Below, piece by piece: positions 57,901 to 63,945 of a DNA stretch of 64,000 nucleotides. A program made the translations under genes and the position numbers. This DNA is from Hippopus hippopus (taxonomy: Eukaryota > Mollusca > Bivalvia > Cardiida > Cardiidae): positions 16,023,565 to 16,087,564 of the forward strand of contig OX328107.1 of NCBI GenBank assembly GCA_946811185.2, written 5' to 3'. The notes under the pieces were generated by a model. That model saw nothing but the letters and a program-made list of their open reading frames with translations. It was not told the DNA's origin and searched no databases. The stretch's first letter is position 1. Each line of letters opens with the position of its first letter.

Positions 57901-60413
57901 TTTCAATTGACACATTAAAAAATTTTGTCGTTTGGTAAAGAGTTAACCATTTATCACTCAATCCAGACTTTTAACAACCTAGAGGAAGAAAGTTTTTGAA
58001 AAAAAAAGAACTGCATTTTCTCCATTTTCTACAATTTTTTCTACCCTGCCTGAGAGACTTATGAGCTCTCTTACATTAATTTAATTCTGAATCTGTCGTC
58101 TGCTAATATTTTGAGTTTGGGAGAGTCTGAAATTTGTCGTTTGGGTCCAGGGTTAAAGAAAATTGCAGCAGATGACTTGAAAGATATTCTTATTGAAATA
58201 TAATTGATCTATTATGACTTGTAAAAACACTGTGGCCAAAGGAAAAGACAGCTTGCCATGGACAGTTTCTATTTTGCAACACTGTTGTTGATGTGGTCTT
58301 CTGTAGAAAAAATGTCTTTGTGTGATTGTGTATAAATACATTACAAAACAATCTTGTGTTTTAAGGACTCTAAGAAGTAGCTTAACCATTCTGTATAAAA
58401 AGGGAAAATACTGGCACCCATCATTTTCTTCTTTTCCTGCAATGTTTTCTAAAGGCTTCTTTCCAAGGGTTGCTAAAAGTCGGCATTTATGCAGTAAAGG
58501 GTTAAAAACATGTGGTTATAATTATGGTAAAGGTTTTAAATTACTAAGAACTATTGATTTATTGATCTGGTCTAAAAATCATTTATTTTTAATATGTTCT
58601 CTTTTTCTGTGACCCTATTGGATAATTCAAAGTGATAGTGGGAGACGATTGGTCAGCCGACATGCCAGTATTAATTCAAATAATTCATTTTTTATCCCAC
58701 ATTTGGGAATTTCTCAGATATTAAATGCATCCATGTGTGGCATGGCCTTGTGGATTGGTAATGATTGGAAAAAGTTGCAGACTGTACTCTGATAAAGCTT
58801 GCAGAATTTCTCTCTTTACCAATCGATAGACTTTTAGACATGTCCTAATTTAACCCTTAACCACTCAATGGCAATTTTTAACAACCCTGGGAAAGAAGCC
58901 CTTTGAAACATTGTGGGAAAAGGAGAAAGTGCTGGTAACCAACATTAAGTTCTCCTTTTCCCACAATGTTTTCTACCCTATTAAAGAAAAATTGCATCAT
59001 TTGAGCCACATTGAAATTGTCATCTGCAAATACTTTCAATTTGGACTAGTCTAAAATTTATTTCGTTTGGTAAAGAGTTTAAGAATAAATCTTTGGCAAT
59101 CAAATAGCATTTTATGAGCAATTGCAACTTTTCATACAATGTTTTTCAGATCATTTGAAGAAAGGAATTATCTGCTCAAAGGGTTTTTTGTACGTCTTTT
59201 TTTTTTATCAATTACTAATCAGTCCGGTATTTTGTGTTTATACAACCCTGAGGGAGAATCATTTAAAAGTGGTGTGTAGAAAGGAAATTGCTGGTAACTG
59301 TACGTTTATACAATGTTCCTGGCAGCCACAGCAGCCCCGTTTGTCCAAAACGTGGTGTGCCATGAGATTTTGTTCCCTTCTTCTCCATTTACCAAGTTTA
59401 GTTAAGTTTCTTTACGGTACCTCACAGTATCCATGACAAGCCGTGGAGGAAACCCTACGTTTACACAATGTGCCCGGCAGCCACGTTTCTGACAACCATG
59501 GACAAAACGGGATTGACGTGAAATAACACAGAGGAATGGGATAAGCAAACTTGTCAGACCATGATCACCGGATTGCTGTGGCAGATTTTTTGACTGTAAA
59601 AAAATTTTCCACTGCAGTCCTGGTGCTGATGAGAAACCTAACAGACTGTAGTGGGACGGGTTGATCACTGCGTTCTACTACAGCCTGATCGATACCGGGA
59701 AAAAAGGGCTCCCACGTCCAAACATGGATCGTCTCAGAGTCTTGTTATGGCTTGTTATGTGCTGGTAAGTTCTAATGCGATCAAGTTTGCTGATCCTGTT
59801 CCTCTGCGTTGTATTACATCAATCCCGTTTTGTCCACATTGTCAGAAGCTGGGCTGTCATGACTGCCGGAAACATGGTGTAAACGTAGGGTAAACAGCAT
59901 TTCTCAATTTTCCAGAATGTTTTCTCATTATACCCTCTCAAAAACCCTGTCATTTCAACCACACAAGATTTCCCCTCTTAGAATTAAATGCTTTCAACAT
60001 GAAAGAGACGAATACTTTCTAGTCTGATACAGAAATCTTTTTGACAATTGGTATTAACCCTTTACCACACAATTTCACTCTAGTCAGTTTTGAAAGCAAT
60101 TGCAGATGACAAATTCACTGTGGATTAAATTTTAGGGTTTGTGTTTGAAAGGTTAGATAACATTTTCGGAAAAGGAGAAACTGCTGGTTACCAGGGTTTA
60201 ATTCTCCTTGGCCCAAAATGTTTTCAAAAGCCTTCTTCAGGGTCATTAAAACCCAGGATTGTTTGGTAAAGTGTAAATTGGAAAGAAATTAACTGAAAAA
60301 GAGAAGAAGAATTTAAGAATTTTGTTTATATTTTTCAGTATTTGATATTTCTGCCGATTATCCTGGGATCCATCATTGGAGGTGGTGTGTACGCCTACAT
60401 TTACAGAGAAGAG
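39925..60413 (+). CDS. Tetraspanin, N-terminal 114 residues (partial)
   Basis: Tetraspanins are four-helix membrane organisers. Three exons join in phase 0: 39925-39990, 51196-51396, 60339-60413. Residues ~10-35 form TM1, YLRVDYWINQYVGANEELTK the small outer loop, ~54-78 TM2 (VFVYVFIAGGALTVLFGIVG), and 90-109 TM3 (YLIFLPIILGSIIGGGVYAY) ending YIYREE, the usual start of the large loop. The start ATG follows an in-frame TAA. The large loop with its CCG motif and TM4 are not in the window. The TM2/cytoplasmic turn reads IYGAARPDR, without the cysteines common there. I cannot assign an orthologue. Confidence 0.82.
40050..40271 (-). mobile_element. Family A TTAA element in tetraspanin intron 1
   Basis: TTAACTCATTACTGGACGAT to TTTTGTAAAGGGTTAA. 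The hairpin is weakened. Confidence 0.7.
40272..41375. other. Intron DNA with a 300-bp inverted pair
   Basis: The arms ACAAACAAGTTTGGTAAATT (40553) and AATTTACCAAACTTGTGTG (40825) face each other about 270 bp apart, with no clear element ends. A minus-strand open frame (ATG at 40593) spans the left arm but lacks an upstream splice acceptor. Family B words occur at 41232-41285. Confidence 0.4.
41376..41820. repeat. Two family A copies, degenerate
   Basis: 41376-41515 is a damaged copy next to a 16-base G run (41404-41419). 41585-41815 is nearly complete in minus orientation (AACCCTTTACCGAACAACAG to GTTGTGTTGTGAAGGCATAA) with a mutated hairpin. Confidence 0.6.
42015..42222. repeat. Family C fragment
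   Basis: CTGCAAAAAGTATCAACCAG, the inner GTCAGCCTCTGCAATCAGTC and GATTTTATGGATCCATAATT. Both ends missing. Confidence 0.5.
42250..42560 (+). repeat. Family A fragments
   Basis: AAAATTTTGAAAACATGCTG plus the right-hand tail TGGTCTGCAAATGCTTTGAA. Overlapping open frames on both strands here are not genes. Confidence 0.45.
42728..42920 (-). mobile_element. Family B1 element
   Basis: TTAACCCATAAAGCGCCTTT then TATAGTTGCCTTTGTGG, with hairpin at 42770-42832 (AGATCAAGATCAGGCTGCAT arm). Far end eroded. Confidence 0.55.
42921..43654. other. Intron DNA, no gene recognised
   Basis: A plus-strand open frame (usable ATG at 42948, to 43320) has no recognisable domain or splice context. Confidence 0.4.
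43655..43870 (+). mobile_element. Family A element, degenerate
   Basis: TTAATGCTTCACCACACAAT, a shortened hairpin at 43715-43765, and a tail eroded by 43870. Confidence 0.6.
44211..44445 (-). mobile_element. Family A TTAA element in tetraspanin intron 1
   Basis: TTAACTCTTTTCCACATGTC to ATGTGGTAAAGGGTTAA. Hairpin partly mutated. Confidence 0.7.
44600..44800. repeat. Family A fragments
   Basis: GTGTGGTACATGTATAGGGTTAA (an altered end) and a hairpin remnant at 44730-44785. Confidence 0.45.
44810..45030 (+). mobile_element. Family B2 element, good copy
   Basis: ATAACCCTTTGGCTGCAAAG, then a perfect 60-bp hairpin at 44855-44911 (GTGTAGATCAAGATCAGACT arm), then the B2 right half, ending GTATGGTAAAGGGTAAAAGG. 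Confidence 0.65.
45155..45395 (+). mobile_element. Family A element, degenerate
   Basis: TTGACCCTTTTCCAAACAAT to GGTTAGTAAAGAGTTAA. The hairpin carries a 10-base insertion. Confidence 0.65.
45425..45837. mobile_element. Family B2 (reverse) and B1 elements side by side
   Basis: 45425-45635 is B2 in minus orientation with a deleted hairpin. 45644-45837 is B1 in plus orientation (AATAAACCCAACAGAAATTT to GGCTCTTTAGGGTTAA). Confidence 0.55.
45870..46255. repeat. Family A fragment, then family B2 copy
   Basis: 45870-46060 is a minus-orientation family A fragment with an altered hairpin. 46058-46255 is B2 (TTAACCCAAAGGCTGCTTAG start, hairpin at 46105-46172). Confidence 0.55.
46252..46477 (+). mobile_element. 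Family A TTAA element
   Basis: TTAACCATACAGTCCTGAG to GTGGTAAAGACTTAA, with a perfect hairpin at 46305-46365. Shares its right TTAA with the next copy. Confidence 0.75.
46474..46692 (-). mobile_element. Family A TTAA element, abutting the previous copy
   Basis: TTAACTTAAAAATTTTAGAC to GTGTGGTAAAGGGTTAA, with a perfect hairpin at 46577-46632. The terminal CCCTTTACC of its left end is missing. Confidence 0.7.
47301..47528 (-). mobile_element. Family A element
   Basis: CTAACTCTTTAACAAAGGAC to GTGTGGTAAAGAGTCAA. Hairpin slightly mutated. Both TTAA ends have one substitution. Confidence 0.65.
47782..47967 (-). CDS. Exon-like open frame of unknown function
   Basis: On the minus strand an ATG (with an in-frame TGA just upstream) opens 62 codons ending at a good donor (GTAAGC) in phase 0. 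The product is non-repetitive: DVTIDRYRVSPSPQCMQFAS, then LTPPEKEILPRTKQRSKKKD, a proline-rich then basic stretch. It is not family A, B or SINE sequence. No partner exon was found downstream on the minus strand. It may be a first coding exon of a gene inside the tetraspanin intron, a pseudogene, or chance. Confidence 0.25.
48254..48475 (-). mobile_element. tRNA-derived SINE, copy 4
   Basis: Minus strand: GTGGCTCAGTGGTAAAGTGT (A box), TGGAGGCTCCAGGTTTAAGC (degraded B box), middle GTGTCCTTGGGCAAGACACT, and tail CGCCATGATATGACTGAAAT. Confidence 0.6.
48480..49260 (+). mobile_element. Family A remnant split by an E2 insertion
   Basis: ACCAGCATTTTCTCCTTTTC on the left and CTACAAAGACAGAAATCATC on the right are consecutive parts of family A, separated by the inverted E2 copy. 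The insertion site differs from that at 35061. Confidence 0.6.
48569..49176 (-). mobile_element. Helitron-like element E2, inverted single-unit copy
   Basis: Minus orientation: starts at 49176 with CTAGAGGCGCTTGAGCGCCT and ends at 48569 with GGCCAGTGGAGCTA. 608 bp, highly similar to 35062-36175 but without its 481-bp duplication. Flanks are T-rich on both sides. Confidence 0.75.
49340..49460 (-). repeat. Family A half-copy
   Basis: GAACTCTTTACCAAACAACA to GAAGGAGTAGAAAC. Interrupted by family C at 49468. Confidence 0.5.
49464..49732. mobile_element. Family C palindromic element with target duplication
   Basis: Element 49468-49728, with ends GAGCCATGCTCTGTGAAAAG and CAGAGCATTGCTC, flanked by ATCT on both sides (49464-49467, 49729-49732). 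The internal stem CAGGTCAGCCTGCACAGTCT is near perfect. Best-preserved copy here. Confidence 0.8.
49750..50100 (-). repeat. Family A fragments
   Basis: CTCTCTACCAAACAATAAAA to a hairpin remnant at 49880-49935, then a second partial arm to about 50100. Confidence 0.5.
50104..50338 (+). mobile_element. Family A element
   Basis: TTAATGCTTTACGACACAAA to GTGTGGTAAGGGGTTAA. Hairpin at 50170-50225 partly mutated. Confidence 0.65.
50605..50781. mobile_element. Short symmetric family A variant
   Basis: TTAACCCTTTTCCAAACAAT to GTGTTGTAAAGAGTTAA, only 177 bp. Both halves are the shorter arm, making an almost complete inverted repeat. Confidence 0.7.
50867..51094 (-). mobile_element. Family A TTAA element beside tetraspanin exon 2
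   Basis: TTAACTCTTTGCCCAACAAC to GTGTGGTAAAGGGTTAA. It ends 101 bp before exon 2, close to where a branch point would lie. Confidence 0.75.
51196..51396 (+). CDS. Tetraspanin exon 2
   Basis: 67 codons from LIGAAVLGFSIYLRVDYWIN to PDRLALIV. Acceptor TTCATTACAG, donor GTGAGT, both phase 0. It holds the second half of TM1, the small loop (no N-glycosylation site) and TM2. Confidence 0.88.
51397..52610. other. Start of tetraspanin intron 2, no element recognised
   Basis: About 1.2 kb without family A-E sequence, one of the longest repeat-poor stretches in this half. The open frames at 51989-52201 and 52321-52692 show no domain. Confidence 0.4.
52615..52830 (-). mobile_element. Family A element, degenerate
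   Basis: TTTAACTCTGTACCAGACAA start. Hairpin arm shortened at 52735-52770. Far end eroded. Confidence 0.55.
53075..53340 (-). repeat. Old diverged relative of E2
   Basis: CTAGCACTGGCTACAGGCCAG mirrors the E2 3' hairpin; ATGTCATGGCCATTGG, then TTCTCAGAAACTTTTGAACC and GTGCCATGGCAACAAAACTG align with the E2 body (compare 48600-48800). Much diverged and truncated. Confidence 0.55.
53637..53865 (-). mobile_element. Family A TTAA element
   Basis: TTAACTCTTTACAAAATGAC to GTGTGGTAAAGAGTTAA. Hairpin nearly complete. Confidence 0.8.
54346..54574 (-). mobile_element. Family A element
   Basis: TGAATTCTTTACCACATGAC to TCTTGTAAAGAGTTGA, with a perfect hairpin at 54460-54515. A further damaged half-copy precedes it at 54170-54345. 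Confidence 0.7.
54760..55165. mobile_element. Family B2 (reverse) and B1 elements side by side
   Basis: 54760-54965 is B2 in minus orientation with hairpin at 54862-54930. 54967-55164 is B1-like with hairpin at 55068-55130 (GATCAAACTGCATGTTTTAT centre). The same pairing occurs at 45425-45837. Confidence 0.55.
55161..55355 (+). mobile_element. Family A element
   Basis: TTAACCCTTTAACATTCTGG to GTGCGATCAAGGGGTAA. Near-perfect hairpin at 55215-55275. Confidence 0.65.
55513..55736 (+). mobile_element. Family A TTAA element
   Basis: TTAATCCTACCCTATACCAG to GTTTGCTAAGAGTTAA. Hairpin slightly mutated. Confidence 0.7.
56029..56343 (-). mobile_element. tRNA-derived SINE, copy 5 (old)
   Basis: Minus strand: a degraded head around CAGTAGTGCACAGGACTTGG, B box GGAGGTCACAGGTTCAAATC, and a tail with AAATGGCATTAAACACC. 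Longer body than the other copies. Confidence 0.55.
56356..56559 (-). mobile_element. Family A TTAA element
   Basis: TTAACTCTTTACAAAACGAC to GTGTTGGAAAGAGTTAA. Good hairpin at 56472-56527. Confidence 0.75.
56688..57125 (-). repeat. Family A copy plus fragments
   Basis: 56688-56918 is a full-length copy with an altered centre (ending GTATGGTAAAGAGTTAA). 57000-57125 is a further damaged hairpin region. Confidence 0.6.
57165..57405 (+). mobile_element. Family A TTAA element
   Basis: TTAACCCTTTACTAAACAAT to CGTCAGGTAAAGAGTTTA. Near-perfect hairpin at 57222-57280. Confidence 0.75.
57473..57701 (-). mobile_element. Family A copy 1 of a three-copy chain
   Basis: TTAACCCTTTCCCAAATGAC to GTGTGGTAAAGGGTTAA. 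Its last TTAA (57698-57701) is also the first TTAA of the next copy. Confidence 0.8.
57698..57946 (+). mobile_element. Family A copy 2 of a three-copy chain
   Basis: TTAATCGTTTTCCACACAGT to GTTTGGTAAAGAGTTAA. Hairpin at 57785-57840 nearly perfect. Shares TTAA on both sides. Confidence 0.8.
57943..58156 (+). mobile_element. Family A copy 3 of a three-copy chain
   Basis: TTAACCATTTATCACTCAAT to GTTTGGGTCCAGGGTTAA. The hairpin centre is partly deleted. Confidence 0.7.
58330..58505. mobile_element. Family A symmetric variant, degenerate
   Basis: TACAAAACAATCTTGTGTTT to TGCAGTAAAGGGTTAA. Both halves are of the short-arm type. Confidence 0.5.
58850..59082 (+). mobile_element. Family A TTAA element
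   Basis: TTAACCCTTAACCACTCAAT to GTTTGGTAAAGAGTTTAA. Hairpin with a 3-base insertion at the centre. Confidence 0.75.
59205..59950 (+). mobile_element. Family A remnant split at its hairpin centre
   Basis: GGAAATTGCTGGTAAC (59280-59296) and CAGCATTTCTCAATTTTCC (from 59896) are the two arms of a family A hairpin. 59297-59893 is an inserted element. Confidence 0.6.
59297..59893. mobile_element. ~600-bp element with TACGTTTACAC-type inverted ends
   Basis: The right end, read inverted (CCCTACGTTTACACCATGTT), matches both the far left (GTACGTTTATACAATGTTCC at 59298) and an inner copy (CCCTACGTTTACACAATGTG at 59451). The inner pair 59451-59891 has inverted arms of about 110 bp with shared words GACAAAACGGGATTGA and CAGAGGAA. 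No coding capacity. The extra left end may be a duplicated terminus. Confidence 0.6.
60054..60280 (-). mobile_element. Family A element beside tetraspanin exon 3
   Basis: TTAACCCTTTACCACACAAT to GTTTGGTAAAGTGTAAA. It ends about 60 bp before exon 3. Confidence 0.7.
60339..60413 (+). CDS. Tetraspanin exon 3 (TM3)
   Basis: 25 codons, YLIFLPIILGSIIGGGVYAY then IYREE. Acceptor TTTTTCAG, donor GTGGGT, phase 0 at both ends. Contains TM3 and the first residues of the large extracellular loop. Confidence 0.82.
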
Positions 60414-60578
60414 GTGGGTGTTGTTTTATTTCTATCAAAGTTCATTTCATGCATTTATTTCAATCATCTACACAAATTACAAGTAAGTATTAGGTCTCTG
60501 GCCCAGTGTTCACTTATACACATTGTACTGTCATAGTATGTAAAAGCTCACATTCTGTGAGAAAATACAAGAAAGGAC

Positions 60579-60830
60579 TTAATCCCTTAGCAAACAAGAA
60601 AATTTTGGACTTGGCCAAATTGAAAACTGTTGCAGATGACAAAATAATTGTGACTCAAAAGTAGAAATTTGCCTAAGGAAGGGTAGGAAGCATTTAGACA
60701 AGAAGAATGTTTTCCAGGATTTTCTTATTTCGACAAGAAGAATGTTTTCCAGGATTTTCTTTTTTCTGACATTCTTTTTTATCATAAGGCTTCTTCCCCG
60801 GTAAAGATTAATACGTACACAGGGTTTTCC
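60579..60830 (-). repeat. Family A fragment with a short tandem repeat
   Basis: TTAATCCCTTAGCAAACAAG start. The hairpin is replaced by two direct copies of a ~43-bp unit (GACAAGAAGAATGTTTTCCA at 60697 and 60740). Confidence 0.5.
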
Positions 60831-60987
60831 CTGACCCTCACTTTCTTTAAATTTGGACCACCAGATTTTCAAGATGTCCCACAAACATGTTAACGTTTTC
60901 TTCTTAGTCATTTTATGACTCCCATTATGAGACAGTCGAGGGAAAACTGTGGATATGCTATCAACTTCCTTATAAATGAGTTTCATT

Positions 60988-61233
60988 TTAACCCTTTATC
61001 CACATTGAAAGCGTTCACAGACTACAAAATGAAAATGGCTCATAATGAGATTTTTTCCAAATTGAAAGCACGTGGAGACGGCAAAGTAATTATGGATAAA
61101 ATTATTAGATTTGTCCTTGAAAGGGTAAAAAGCATTGTGGGAAAAGGCAAAAATGCTGGTTACCATCATTTTCTACTTTTTCCACAATGTTTTACAAGCT
61201 TTATATCATGGGATTTGTATGGTAAAGAGTTAA
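60988..61233 (-). mobile_element. Family A TTAA element
   Basis: TTAACCCTTTATCCACATTG to GTATGGTAAAGAGTTAA. The inner segment TTGAAAGC..GCAGA is partly duplicated at 61060. Confidence 0.65.
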
Positions 61234-61275
61234 CTACAGCACACCATGTCATCATGTAGACTTATTGATGTGCCT

Positions 61276-61730
61276 CAACTCTTTACCAAACAACAAAATT
61301 TAACCCTTTACCACACAATCCCAAGTTTTAACAACCCTGAGGTAAGGTGCTTTTGAAAACATTGAGGGAAAAGGAGAAAATGCTGGAAATCAGCATTTTC
61401 TCCTTTCCCCACAATGTTTTCTACAACTTACGAGTCAAATCACATCTTTTGAACTACATTTAATTTTTCATCTGCAAATGCTTTCAGTTTGGACAAGTCT
61501 AAAATTTTCTCGTCTGGTAAAGGATTAAAGGCCTTGTCCGAATTGAAGCATTTGCAGACCACATAATACCAGTAAATCTGACTCAGAAATTTAGATTTGT
61601 TTTTGGAAGGATAGAAAACATTGGGGGAAAAGGGGAAAAAGCATTTTCTCCTTTATCCACACAATGCTTTCAAAAGTCCTGTTCTGTAGGGTGGTAACAT
61701 AAAACTCAGGATTGTATGGTAAAGGGTTAA
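61276..61730 (-). mobile_element. Family A host copy carrying another family A copy
   Basis: The left end ACTCTTTACCAAACAACAAA (61280) is cut after the AAAATT stretch and resumes at 61529 with AGGCCTTGTCCGAATTG, ending GTATGGTAAAGGGTTAA. Confidence 0.7.
61300..61528 (+). mobile_element. Family A copy nested inside family A
   Basis: TTAACCCTTTACCACACAAT to GTCTGGTAAAGGATTAA, 229 bp, TTAA on both sides (61300-61303, 61525-61528). Excision at TTAA restores the host copy. Confidence 0.8.
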
Positions 61731-61859
61731 TGTTTTTTGTTCCAAATATCTCACATGAAGTATGAAACAAAGTAGACCCAAGATCAGACCACATGTTTGG
61801 TATGGTTTGATCTTGATTCATGCTCTCTATAATGTTAGCTGTGAGTGTAATAGGCTCCT

Positions 61860-62131
61860 GGGCCTGGTTTAGAAAAAAAAAAACTTAAATCTCTTATTTT
61901 GCTCAGATCCACTAATAGACTGACTCATAAATTTTCTGACTTAAGTGAGTTTGTTATTTGAGGCAAAGGTGAGTTATTTTAGACACATTTCACTAACATC
62001 AGCAGACTTTTCTCAAATCCAAAGTTTACCAAGTGTTTCACACTCAACTCAGCAAAATAATGGACTTAAGTCTGATCTGTCAGTGGAATTCAGCAAAACG
62101 AGAGACTTTACTTTTTTCGTGAAACCAGCCC
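61860..62131. mobile_element. 272-bp terminal-inverted-repeat element
   Basis: GGGCCTGGTTTAGAAAAAAA at the left, and TTTTTTCGTGAAACCAGCCC at the right. Same termini as the 1-kb element at 17102-18140. Internal ACTTAAGTCT words occur in both. Confidence 0.65.
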
Positions 62132-62211
62132 TGACTAAAGGTTGTACCATGTATCAGGCACAAGAAGTCACCCACTAAAAAATACAAACTGACTTCAGTT
62201 TATGCAGTTGG

Positions 62212-62620
62212 ACCCTTTACTGCACAATGTTGTTTTCCTGAGTAACTAAGGAGACTTTTGAAAATGTTGTGGGAAATAGAGAAAATGCTAGTGACTGACA
62301 TTTTCTCCTTTAAGTTTTCCTCACAAGATTTTTCACCCTATCAAAGACAATTCCGTCTTATCATTTTATCCAATCAAAGACTAAACTTCACACTTCACAC
62401 AGTTGATAAAATTCTAGACTTGTCCAAATCAAAAACATTAGCAGATTACAAATTAAGAATCCATGAAATGGTGAGATTTGTCTGAAATAGGTTTGAAAAC
62501 TTTGTGGGGAAAGGAAGAAAATGCTGGTTACCAGCATTTTCTCCTTTTTCCACAATGTTTTCTACAGCCAACCTTGGGGTCATTATAACTCGGGATTGTG
62601 CAGTGAAGGGTTACAAACAT
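62212..62620. repeat. Two partial family A copies
   Basis: 62212-62360 is a left half in plus orientation with a damaged hairpin. 62390-62614 is a minus-orientation copy with a good hairpin (62515-62565) ending GTGCAGTGAAGGGTTA. Confidence 0.6.
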
Positions 62621-62810
62621 ACAAACTGGCTTCTGTTTTTGTGGTTGAACATGTTTGAAAAAAAAGGTTGTCTATCTGAAAAAGTTATCAGCAGTTAGAC
62701 TGTGTAATGTAATTGAGCAATGAAGGCTTCATTTGTCTGGGGAAAAAACCTATTACAGACTTTCAGTGGCATATACAACTCCTTGCACCTTATAACCCAT
62801 TTCTATCGAG

Positions 62811-63251
62811 CACAACTTTTAGGCCTTAAAATACTACACAATCCCAAGTTTTATCAACACAGAAGAAAAAGCTTATTTAAAACATTGTGAGAAAAGGAGA
62901 AAATGCTGGTAACACAACTTTTAGTCCTTTGCCACACAATCCAAAAATTCAATCAACCCATATGAAGAGGGCTTTTGTAAACATAGTTGAAAAAGGAGAA
63001 AATGCTGGTAATACAACTTTTAGCTCTTTCGCACACAATCCCAAAATTTAATCAACCCTTAGGAAGAAACCTTTCGAAAATATTGTGGGAAATGGAGAAA
63101 ATGCTGGTAACCAGCATTTTCTCCTTTTCTCACAATGTTTTCTACCCTATCAAAGACAAATCATTTGAGCCACAGTAGAATTGTTGTCTGCAAAATTTAT
63201 GCTCTCAATTCGGAAAAGTCAACATTTTTTGGTTTGTGGTAAAGAAATAAC
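62811..63251 (+). mobile_element. Family A copy with its left arm in triplicate
   Basis: Three successive ~101-bp left arms start at 62811, 62913 and 63013 (each with ACAACTTTTAG and ending AATGCTGGTAA). Only the third continues into a complete hairpin (63095-63135) and right half, ending TTTGTGGTAAAGAAATAA. Confidence 0.7.
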
Positions 63252-63252
63252 T

Positions 63253-63480
63253 CTTTAATTACCAGTTTACAAAATTTTAGACTTGTTGAAATTGAAAATA
63301 TGTGCGGATGACAAATCAAATGTGGATTAAATTGTAGGATTGTCTTTGATGGGGCATAAAGCATTGTGGTTAAACCAGAAAATGCTGATTGAGCAGCATT
63401 TTCTTCTTTACACACAAAAATTTCAAAAGCCTTCTTCTTAGGGGTTGTTAAAACTCGGGATTGTTTGCTGAAGTGTTCTG
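63253..63480 (-). mobile_element. Family A element, degenerate
   Basis: CTCTTTAATTACCAGTTTAC to GTTTGCTGAAGTGTT. Hairpin mutated. Confidence 0.55.
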
Positions 63481-63689
63481 ATAGGGGACAGCCTTTTTGA
63501 AATTAGTGAAGAAAGGAGTAATGTCATATTACAGGCAACTGCACCACTGTCCTGTTTCCTTTGATGTTTTCTGTTCTTTTCAAAGTTGGGGTTTTTTGTT
63601 TACAATTATTTCTCCCAGATTTTTCATGACTCACAGGCTCTGCCAAGTGGTCAACGTCGATGAAAAAGTCACATGATTTCGAATACTTG

Positions 63690-63825
63690 GTCTGATTGGC
63701 CACTCAGTGGTAAAGGTGCAGAAATTATGGTTTCTAGCATTTTCTCCTTTTCCAACAGTGTTTTCAAATTGCTTTTTCCCCAAGGCTGTTCAAAACTCGG
63801 GATTACATGGCAAAGAATTAAAGAG
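63690..63825. repeat. Family A half-copy
   Basis: GCATTTTCTCCTTTTCCAAC to TACATGGCAAAGAATTAA. Left half lost. Confidence 0.5.
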
Positions 63826-63945
63826 TTAAAATTAAAAAGATTCTGAAATTCATTACCCATGAGGTAGTGTGTGAAAGCAGATTTTCTTGATTCATTTCTG
63901 TTTCTTGGATTTTTTTTTGAGTGTTTGTGATTGCTGGCAAGTATT

